From Thermoplasmatota archaeon (GTDB lineage Archaea > Thermoplasmatota > Penumbrarchaeia > Penumbrarchaeales > Penumbrarchaeaceae): 6,416 nucleotides of DNA. The position numbers were made by a program, and so were the translations under genes. The stretch spans positions 1 through 6,416 of the forward strand of contig JAFGJI010000190.1 in NCBI GenBank assembly GCA_016929175.1, given 5' to 3'. The first letter of the stretch is position 1. Every line of letters begins with the position of its first letter. This document shows positions 1-5,043 of the stretch, one piece after another. Below the pieces are notes generated by a model, which had not been told where the DNA came from, searched no databases, and saw only the letters and a list, made by a program, of their open reading frames with translations.

Positions 1-648
1 GATCCTGTCATCCATCTCTGGGAGTGGGAGGGGAAGGCGGTTACAATGGGGAATTCCCAGAACGCGGAGGGAGAGGTCTTCCTCAACAGATGCAAGAATT
101 CAGGAATACCCGTGATCAGAAGGGTCACAAACGGCGGTACACTTTTCCACGCACCGGGTAACGAGATCGTTTACTCCGTGTGCGCACCCCCCGGCGTGAT
201 CGACACCGATGTCAACAGGAGCCACATCCAGATGCTGGAACCTATATCGGAAGCCTTCAGGGGTTTGGGGTTGGAGCCAACCATTGACGGGAACAGCATA
301 ATGATCGGAAAGAAGAAGATCTCGGGATCGGCCCAGAAGAGGGCCGCGAAGGCGATCCTGCATCACGGGACCGTCCTCTACGAGGTCAACGAATGGGAGA
401 TGTTCTCCTACATCAAGGGGGACAAATCGGCATCTCGCGTCAAGGGTGCATGTTCAAATTACAGACCGATAACGAGCATCCAGGACCTGCTCGATATCTC
501 CCTGGAAGAGCTGACAGGAGCAGTGTCGGATTCACTGCTTTCGGGCAGGGAGCACTACTTTTCTTCCTGGACGGAAAAGGAGCTGAAAAGGGCAGCGGAC
601 CTCAGGAACTCCAAATATTCTACGGACCAGTGGAACCTTAGGATCTGA
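1..648 (+). CDS. lplA: Lipoate-protein ligase A family protein (5' end outside window)
   Basis: Predicted to attach lipoate (possibly octanoate or biotin) to a lysine of a carrier protein such as the E2 or GcvH subunit, using ATP, in the cytoplasm. The frame is open to position 1, encoding PVIHLWEWEGKAVTMGNSQN, which matches the strand preceding the ligase core, so the ATG at 46 is internal and the true start lies upstream. The core motif RRVTNGGTLFHAPGNEIVYS (codons 40-59) matches the family consensus RRxS/TGGGxxxHxxGNxxYS, and GKKKISGSAQKR (about codons 103-114) carries the conserved lysine of the KxSGSA motif. The C-terminus (KYSTDQWNLRI) matches the end of the catalytic domain, so the accessory domain of bacterial LplA seems absent. 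Thermoplasma-type archaea supply it as a separate LplB, and none is visible here. One glycine of the RRxxGGG motif is Asn. Family call is firm; substrate is inferred. Confidence 0.88.
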   Translation, partial: DPVIHLWEWEGKAVTMGNSQNAEGEVFLNRCKNSGIPVIRRVTNGGTLFHAPGNEIVYSVCAPPGVIDTDVNRSHIQMLEPISEAFRGLGLEPTIDGNSIMIGKKKISGSAQKRAAKAILHHGTVLYEVNEWEMFSYIKGDKSASRVKGACSNYRPITSIQDLLDISLEELTGAVSDSLLSGREHYFSSWTEKELKRAADLRNSKYSTDQWNLRI

Positions 649-650
649 TG

Positions 651-684
651 ATCGGTCCCTCTCCCAATTCCTCTCGCGACCGAT
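651..684. terminator. Inverted repeat between convergent genes, possible bidirectional terminator
   Basis: ATCGGTC at 651-657 is exactly repeated in reverse complement as GACCGAT at 678-684, with a 20-nt pyrimidine-rich loop. It fills most of the 52-nt gap between two convergent stop codons (648 and 701). No T-run follows on either strand, so termination is only a guess from position. Confidence 0.28.
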
Positions 685-700
685 ACTCGGGTCAGTTGCT

Positions 701-2353
701 CTATCCAGATGATGTTTGACCACCAAGAGTATCGTCGAGGATCTCTATCTTGAAGATCTTGTCATCATCCCACATCTCGCAGGTCCGTTGGATGGTCCAG
801 ATGCTCTCTCCGTCCCACGCTATGGCCCAGGTCCCCTCCGCTGCTGGAAAGATAGATCCAACAAGGTTCCCACCTGCATCCCATTTCCCCAGACCTCTCG
901 GACCTCCATAGGCTGTCCAGAAGTATTCGCCGGTCCAGACAGGGGTTCCAACATCTGCACCGTCCTGAAAGGTGGTCTCCCCGACCTTGACACCTTCCTT
1001 TGTCAATTTATAAAGGACGGTACCACCACGGTTCAACAGGCGCAGGTGGTGGCTGTCGAAGGTCAATCCGGAGGTTCCACCAAGCTCTTTTTCGGGAATG
1101 TCAAAGGAATCCAATATCTCGATACTTGTCCCGTTTATCCCGAACTTGAATATCTTCAACAGACTGAAATCGTTGACGAAGAAGTAATCGCCGTCATGCG
1201 TGAGACCTCTGGGGTTCATGATAACATCGTTGCCAAACCTGATCGAATTCCCGGTCTCCGGATCCACCCTGATGAGGTCAAGTTGGGTCCCGATGGTGCC
1301 GGACCCGAGGCTGAACCTCCATAGATATCCATCGACGAAGGCAAGGGACCAGCCGAAGTAGAGCCCCTTTCCGATCTTTTTCACAACTCTCCTGGTCTCG
1401 TCCTCGGAAGCGTATACGTAATTGTATTGGTCCTCGGGGTCCCCCGGGACGTAGTCGATCTCCTGGTCCCTTATATCTGCGATATCCATTTCCGGTACCG
1501 GGACCGATCCATCACCCATATCGTTACCTTCGATCGTGGAGGTCACAGTGCCATCGAATCCGATCGGGTCGGGCTCGAAATAGTCCCGGAACCTGTTGTT
1601 CCTGACTGTCACTATCGAATCCATTCCCCCGGTGATGGGGAGGTTGTAGCCGGTGAAGTAGTTGTTCCGAACTATCGCCTCTGTCTTCTCGAAATGGAGC
1701 GAAACATGTCCGCCGAGAAAGTGGTTCCCCTCTATCATTACGTCCTGATTGTACTGCTCGAGTGCGATGTCGTGGTAACCGTTTCCGTATAATATGTTCG
1801 ACCTGAAGATCGGGTTCGAACGTTCGGCATAGAGCCCTTCCGAGTTCACCCAGCGTATGATGGAATGAGAGACCTCCACCGAGGAATCCACCTGCATGAT
1901 ACCAAGGACCGAAAACTCCACTATGACATACTTGAACAGCGAATCGTTGGACCCGGAAACCTGTATGCCCTCCCAGTCGCCGTTTATCGGGTCATCGGCA
2001 CCAGAAGTGAACCAGATCATCTCATCTGGCTTACCTATGGCCTTGATCGTTCCTCCGTTTATGCTCAGACCCGATATCATCCAGGGTTCCTTGTATCCCC
2101 TGTAGGGTTCGAAGGAGATCTTGGTTCCCGGTTCTATGGTGAGAACGACCCCCTTCGGGACCGATACCCATTCCTTGACCACGATGCTGCCTTTCCATGT
2201 CTCATCAGAAGCAAGCATGCCCTTCTTGATCTCCGGTTCTTCCCCATCGTTGTCTACATCCCTGTCTCTATCCCCGAGGCACATGGAGGAAAGAATGAAT
2301 AGCAGGACCATGAACGAGGTGAATAGCACCTTTCGTATCCCGGTCATGGTCAT
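701..2353 (-). CDS. Secreted beta-helix and beta-propeller-like surface protein
   Basis: No specific function recognised. Residues 8-25 form a hydrophobic signal segment ending in SSMC. Cys25 could be lipidated, but Met at -1 is unlike a normal lipobox, so cleavage or simple anchoring is equally possible. An acidic linker follows (28-41, DRDRDVDNDGEEPE) with a DxDxDG pattern typical of calcium loops. Residues 50-285 read as a right-handed parallel beta-helix: VPKGVVLTIEPGTKISF, then FTSGADDPINGDWEGI, then short repeats such as NPIFRSNILYGNGYHDI and VRNNRF. Residues 330-540 hold about five copies, spaced 38-46 residues, of a G-x-x-x-DG-x-x-W type unit (near 334, 380, 426, 469, 507), suggesting a beta-propeller. 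The gene lies 84 nt after the membrane-protein gene, with its own TATA box. The start may be Met1 (2353) or Met3 (2347). An extracellular binding or adhesion role is inferred. Confidence 0.8.
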   Translation of the reverse strand: MTMTGIRKVLFTSFMVLLFILSSMCLGDRDRDVDNDGEEPEIKKGMLASDETWKGSIVVKEWVSVPKGVVLTIEPGTKISFEPYRGYKEPWMISGLSINGGTIKAIGKPDEMIWFTSGADDPINGDWEGIQVSGSNDSLFKYVIVEFSVLGIMQVDSSVEVSHSIIRWVNSEGLYAERSNPIFRSNILYGNGYHDIALEQYNQDVMIEGNHFLGGHVSLHFEKTEAIVRNNYFTGYNLPITGGMDSIVTVRNNRFRDYFEPDPIGFDGTVTSTIEGNDMGDGSVPVPEMDIADIRDQEIDYVPGDPEDQYNYVYASEDETRRVVKKIGKGLYFGWSLAFVDGYLWRFSLGSGTIGTQLDLIRVDPETGNSIRFGNDVIMNPRGLTHDGDYFFVNDFSLLKIFKFGINGTSIEILDSFDIPEKELGGTSGLTFDSHHLRLLNRGGTVLYKLTKEGVKVGETTFQDGADVGTPVWTGEYFWTAYGGPRGLGKWDAGGNLVGSIFPAAEGTWAIAWDGESIWTIQRTCEMWDDDKIFKIEILDDTLGGQTSSG

Positions 2354-2370
2354 AAATGGAAGTTTATGGA

Positions 2371-2380
2371 ATTATAATTA
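2371..2380 (-). promoter_or_regulatory. TATA-type promoter of the beta-helix protein gene, probably leaderless
   Basis: The minus strand reads TAATTATAAT here, centred about 22 nt before the ATG at 2353. Archaeal transcription usually starts about 25 nt after the TATA centre, so the transcript would begin at or within a few nt of the start codon. No Shine-Dalgarno sequence lies between (TCCATAAACTTCCATTT), which fits a leaderless mRNA. Confidence 0.6.
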
Positions 2381-2419
2381 TCCTTATGGAACAGGGGACG
2401 ATCGGGAGAACATCATCTG

Positions 2420-2434
2420 AAAGTAAAAGCAAAA
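2420..2434 (-). terminator. T-rich transcription termination tract after the membrane-protein gene
   Basis: Starting 3 nt past the stop codon at 2438, the minus strand reads TTTTGCTTTTACTTT. Archaeal RNA polymerase terminates at such U-rich tracts without needing a hairpin. It ends the HTH-membrane unit before the separate promoter of the next gene. Confidence 0.5.
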
Positions 2435-2437
2435 TTC

Positions 2438-3904
2438 TCACTTTATCTTTCGTTTTCTATCCTGCACGAACTTCACCAACCTCATAGGGTCCCTTGTTGA
2501 GACGACGTACTCCTTCCCGTCCATCGTTATGATGCTTACTCCGGTCCTTTCGGTCGTAAGGTATCCATATTCGCCATGTCTTCCTATCTTTATCCACCAT
2601 GTTCCGATAAGGAAGTCCCTGAAGGGATGGACCGAGACGGGGGTTATCGAATATATATCGATGATGGGAATTTTCTTCCCCTGGAACTTCAACCGCTCCC
2701 ATATCCTTCTCGGTCCATAGTAGAATTCGATCCTGTCCTTTCTCGCTTCGATATTCAGGTACGAAAAGAGAGGTATGATGATCATCGAGATCATTGCAAG
2801 GATGAGTATCTCGATCAGTATGATCCAGGTCCCGGCCAAAAGATCGGCATACAGGACCCCGTAGATGAAGAAAAAGAACAGAAGGAAGATAGGTGCGATG
2901 ATCACAGCCCTGTTGGGGAGGATCTCCCTGAACGGCTTTGGCCTGCCGGGATACCCAGGGGGCGCGCTCTCTTCGAGGAGGACCTCGGGCCTGTTGGAGA
3001 TGGATTCCAGCCAGAGCAACAGGAGTGAGACGCTCATGGCGACGATCAGGAGGAACATGAGCTGGAACCATGGGAAGAAGTATGCATCCCCTATCTTGAT
3101 GACAGGGAAAAAGAAAACAATGATCATCAGGAGCATGCACAGGACCGACGATGCGATAAGGACCGACCATAAGACCAATCTGTATCTCACCGATGACCTT
3201 CTTGATCCAACGTAGTTTTTCAGGTCCTGCTGTTTCGTCTCAACCTTTACCGATCCTCTCTTTCGTATGATCTCCCTCCTCTGGGCAATCCTCTTTCTGG
3301 TCGATCCTAGAGTTACTATAACAATTATCGTCGGTATCAAGAGTATGGCCGAATAGAGGATCAAGAAGAACAATATGATCGGGGCAAGACAGAACCAGAT
3401 TGATATGTTGTTTAAATTTTCCAGCCCGATCTCGTATACTCCGTTCCCGTAGACCACGATATAGATGGTGCAGTTATCGAGGCTATCATATGAGTAAAGC
3501 GCGCTGGAGCTGTAAGAATCGGAATCAATCCATATCTCAACACCTTCTTTACAGGGGGTGAGGTTCTCGTAAAAGTATGCAGTACCTATCTTACCGTTGT
3601 CGCGGTCGGTCCCCTGAAGATACAGCCACAGGCCGTCCTCTCCGGGGGGAATGACAGCCCTGTAGAGATCGAAGCTGTTGTTCCACCCATCCAGATGGAC
3701 CTCGCCTTCGACAGGTGTGTCTTTTTCCAATAGAGTGGCGTTCGGCATACGTTCCCGAATGCCCTCAATGGAGGGAGGCTCGAAAACAACGTCAGCGCTT
3801 GCGCTGTCTCCTGCGGGAATGAAAAGAACAAGAAGGAATGCAAACAGAAGGGCCATGGTAGGAATTCGAGGGGCAGGCTTTCCAATGTTTGATGGAATTT
3901 TCAT
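2438..3904 (-). CDS. Multi-pass membrane protein with secreted domain and PH-like C-terminal domain
   Basis: Not assignable to a named protein. Residues 17-36 look like a signal peptide (MALLFAFLLVLFIPAGDSAS), followed by an extracytoplasmic domain at 37-168 with several NxT/S sites and a possible disulfide pair (Cys118, Cys145). Hydrophobic segments lie near 169-198, 242-268, 276-299, 333-354 and 357-382, with a basic loop at 201-241 (TRKRIAQRREIIRKRG) that should face the cytoplasm. The C-terminal 383-480 (YLNIEARKDRIEFYYGP, DIYSI, GTWWIKI, YLTTERTGVSI, YVVSTRDP) has the layout of bacterial PH-like domains seen at the ends of small membrane proteins. The start follows directly on the stop of the HTH gene, with an AGGTGA site 4 nt upstream, so the two are one transcript and probably translationally coupled. 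A sensor or envelope role alongside the HTH protein is inferred. Confidence 0.8.
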   Translation of the reverse strand: MKIPSNIGKPAPRIPTMALLFAFLLVLFIPAGDSASADVVFEPPSIEGIRERMPNATLLEKDTPVEGEVHLDGWNNSFDLYRAVIPPGEDGLWLYLQGTDRDNGKIGTAYFYENLTPCKEGVEIWIDSDSYSSSALYSYDSLDNCTIYIVVYGNGVYEIGLENLNNISIWFCLAPIILFFLILYSAILLIPTIIVIVTLGSTRKRIAQRREIIRKRGSVKVETKQQDLKNYVGSRRSSVRYRLVLWSVLIASSVLCMLLMIIVFFFPVIKIGDAYFFPWFQLMFLLIVAMSVSLLLLWLESISNRPEVLLEESAPPGYPGRPKPFREILPNRAVIIAPIFLLFFFFIYGVLYADLLAGTWIILIEILILAMISMIIIPLFSYLNIEARKDRIEFYYGPRRIWERLKFQGKKIPIIDIYSITPVSVHPFRDFLIGTWWIKIGRHGEYGYLTTERTGVSIITMDGKEYVVSTRDPMRLVKFVQDRKRKIK

Positions 3905-4357
3905 CTATTCACCTCTCTTGATCTTCATGAGCTCATCGATCGTTGCTAAAAAATCCAATCCGTCGAACCTGTCCGTTGCAAGAACCGAGTTCAGGATCCG
4001 TCCCATTTCCACTTGTGAAGCCTCTTTCAGTTCATCATCGGGGTTTGCCGAGGGATCATAGAACATCTTTGTATCGTTCTTCTCGTCGATGATTAGCAGG
4101 CATTTCAGATTACCAAGGGTGGGGATGGTTCCAATAAGAATGCCAAGGACCTGGTCGTAATAGGTCGGGAGTATTCCGGATACCTGGGCATGCTCGAGCA
4201 GCCTGATAACGACGTCCCTTTCCTGCACCTTGACGGATCTTGAAACGGACTGTCTGGTGATATCGAACATCCTGGAAATATCGGATTGGGACCCGCCCCC
4301 TCTTCTGAGGTTCCAGTAGTTGAACTGTGCTTCCGCTGTCGCCCCTTTTCTGAACAT
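3905..4357 (-). CDS. Small helix-turn-helix transcriptional regulator, probably autoregulated
   Basis: A 150-residue cytoplasmic DNA-binding protein. Residues 11-47 hold the HTH: QFNYWNLRRGG, then SQSDISRMFDITRQSVSRSV, the pattern of archaeal regulators in which a short Q-x-D-I-A/S-x helix precedes an xTRQxVSRS recognition helix. Residues 61-101 (GILPTYYDQVLGILIGTIPT, then LKCLLIIDEKNDTKMFYDP) form a compact beta-rich unit of unknown role, perhaps a ligand or dimerisation domain, and an acidic helical tail follows. A perfect 22-bp palindrome starts 8 nt upstream of the ATG and overlaps the predicted transcript start, the classic arrangement for self-repression by a dimer. The gene is cotranscribed with the membrane protein that follows. 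It has only a weak ribosome site (AGGTTGA), partly contributed by the palindrome. The ligand and other targets are unknown. Confidence 0.82.
   Translation of the reverse strand: MFRKGATAEAQFNYWNLRRGGGSQSDISRMFDITRQSVSRSVKVQERDVVIRLLEHAQVSGILPTYYDQVLGILIGTIPTLGNLKCLLIIDEKNDTKMFYDPSANPDDELKEASQVEMGRILNSVLATDRFDGLDFLATIDELMKIKRGE
3909..3914 (-). promoter_or_regulatory. Shine-Dalgarno site of the membrane-protein gene
   Basis: The minus strand reads AGGTGA, then ATAG, then ATG. The site sits inside the last codons of the HTH gene, and the stop TAG touches the start ATG. This fixes the start at 3904 rather than the later Met17 and implies reinitiation or coupled translation. Confidence 0.7.
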
Positions 4358-4364
4358 AATGTCA

Positions 4365-4386
4365 ACCTATGTAAGCTTACATAGGT
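4365..4386. promoter_or_regulatory. Perfect 22-bp palindromic operator of the HTH gene
   Basis: The half ACCTATGTAAG (4365-4375) is followed directly by its exact reverse complement CTTACATAGGT (4376-4386). Partial symmetry continues outward (GT at 4361-4362, AC at 4389-4390). The centre falls about 26 nt downstream of the TATA centre, where transcription should begin, so a bound dimer would block initiation. The downstream arm also lies in the mRNA leader and supplies its AGGT. Confidence 0.75.
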
Positions 4387-4397
4387 ATACGGTTGCC

Positions 4398-4406
4398 ATT
4401 ATTAAT
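4398..4406 (-). promoter_or_regulatory. TATA-type promoter of the HTH-membrane operon
   Basis: The minus strand reads GAAAGGG (a purine BRE-like stretch) followed by ATTAATAAT. The predicted start, 25-27 nt downstream, is at 4375-4377, the middle of the palindrome, leaving a leader of about 18 nt. Confidence 0.6.
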
Positions 4407-4458
4407 CCCTTTCTGCACAGTAGAATCATCAAAATAATCGAAGAAGTCCACCTTTACC

Positions 4459-4476
4459 TGTAATGATGATATTACA
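4459..4476. repeat. Interrupted dyad sharing the TGTAA half-site motif
   Basis: TGTAAT (4459-4464) and ATTACA (4471-4476) are exact inverted copies around GATGAT. The TGTAA/TTACA core also occurs in the 22-bp operator about 90 nt away, with a 2-nt rather than 8-nt spacer. It may be an auxiliary binding site for the same regulator, or a chance hairpin downstream of the small zinc-protein gene. Confidence 0.3.
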
Positions 4477-4559
4477 AGTTCGGACCTCGATCCGGGATGC
4501 TTATCGTGTTCAGGCGCAGAGCCGGAATACGATGCATCCATCCACGAACAGCTTTCCGA

Positions 4560-4727
4560 TCAGTAACGTGCAGGTTTTCTCTTCCTGTAGCACTCCCTGC
4601 AGTATACCGGTCTGTCCTGGTCCGGTTTGAAGGGGACCTGGGTCGTCTGTCCGCAATCCGCACAAACAGCGTCGAACATTTCTCGAGGCGGTCTATTGAA
4701 CCCGCCTCCACGCCTTTCTCCATACAT
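4560..4727 (-). CDS. Small CxxC-x17-CxxC zinc-binding protein
   Basis: A 55-residue protein with Cys22-x2-Cys25 and Cys43-x2-Cys46 separated by 17 residues, almost certainly a single zinc-binding knuckle pair. The sequence FDAVCADCGQTTQVPFKP, then RPVYCRECYRKRKP, is the hallmark of the widespread CxxC-x17-CxxC family found in archaea and in candidate-phylum bacteria. Its molecular role is not established; binding to nucleic acid or a protein partner is only suggested by the basic, Arg/Gly-rich N-terminus (YGERRGGGFNRPPR) and tail. The frame is open for 72 further codons upstream, but that stretch lacks family similarity and reads as noncoding. ATG 4727 directly precedes the conserved domain and is the better start. 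No Shine-Dalgarno site precedes it. The gene ends about 170 nt before the HTH operon promoter on the same strand. Confidence 0.82.
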   Translation of the reverse strand: MYGERRGGGFNRPPREMFDAVCADCGQTTQVPFKPDQDRPVYCRECYRKRKPARY

Positions 4728-4782
4728 ATAGATATTTCCATGGGCCCGAATTGAACGGACCGTAAAAGGTTTACAAACACAA

Positions 4783-4793
4783 AGTATAATAAG
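4783..4793. promoter_or_regulatory. TATA-like element in the divergent spacer
   Basis: The plus strand reads AGTATAATAAG; the minus strand gives CTTATTATACT. On the minus strand it would start a transcript near 4761, about 34 nt before the zinc-protein ATG. On the plus strand it would start one near 4813. The direction cannot be settled from sequence. Confidence 0.35.
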
Positions 4794-4998
4794 GTATCCC
4801 TGAAAAGTGGGTTTGGACCCATGAAAAAGGATATGCCGGGATCCGGATGGCCAGCAAGGGACTGCTCCATGGGAGGTCACTGTTGTGCAGAGGTATGGAG
4901 ATCGATCGTCTTCCTTGTGGTTGATCTTCGTACAATAGGACAACGGTCATCTTCCATTTTCCATATTTGTCAATGACAACGTCCAGGAAAGGATATGC

Positions 4999-5006
4999 TT
5001 TATACT
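4999..5006 (+). promoter_or_regulatory. TATA-type promoter of the NYN-LOTUS-CSD gene
   Basis: TTTATACT follows the purine-rich stretch GGAAAGGATATG. The predicted start near 5028 gives a leader of about 16 nt that contains the GGTGAT ribosome site. Confidence 0.6.
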
Positions 5007-5033
5007 CCATGCCGCATTAGCAAAGAATATCCC

Positions 5034-5039
5034 GGTGAT
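5034..5039 (+). promoter_or_regulatory. Shine-Dalgarno site that sets the NYN gene start
   Basis: GGTGAT is fully complementary to the 3' end of archaeal 16S rRNA and sits 4 nt before ATG 5044. The GTG at 5035 in the same frame is part of this site, so it cannot be the start. Confidence 0.7.
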
Positions 5040-5043
5040 AGGA

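Larger units (their letters stand above)
4728..5043. other. Divergent intergenic spacer of 316 nt
   Basis: This lies between the zinc-protein gene (-) and the NYN gene (+). I see two TATA-like elements (4783-4793, usable on either strand, and 4999-5006 for the NYN gene) and a short hairpin, TGGGT-TTGG-ACCCA, at 4808-4821. Short open frames exist on both strands (+ 4821-4976, 51 codons; - 4771-5010, 79 codons), but neither shows a ribosome site or recognisable domain. It could hide a small RNA or peptide; nothing firm supports that. Confidence 0.5.

Noticed and set aside
716..2302. Plus-strand frames of 121-202 codons opposite the beta-helix gene.
   Set aside because: They are antisense shadows; the minus-strand frame has a signal peptide, repeat structure and promoter.
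4438..4566. Plus-strand open stretch reading like an acidic protein tail (DLDPGCLSCSGAEPEYDAS).
   Set aside because: It has no start codon after the preceding stop at 4435-4437 and is only about 42 codons; chance is the simpler explanation.
4728..4943. N-terminal extension of the zinc protein giving a 127-residue product.
   Set aside because: The extension lacks family similarity and crosses a likely promoter; the family normally begins close to the zinc knuckles.
4821..4976. 51-codon plus-strand frame with a TATA-like element about 30 nt upstream.
   Set aside because: There is no Shine-Dalgarno site, no recognisable domain, and codon use is unlike the neighbours; the TATA element may serve the other strand.
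4771..5010. 79-codon minus-strand frame beginning MEYKAYPFLDVVIDKYGKW.
   Set aside because: The first half looks protein-like, but there is no ribosome site or well-placed TATA box, the second half is low-quality sequence, and its start overlaps the NYN promoter.
5035..5043. GTG at 5035 as start of the NYN protein.
   Set aside because: It lies within the GGTGAT ribosome site, which is correctly spaced for ATG 5044.
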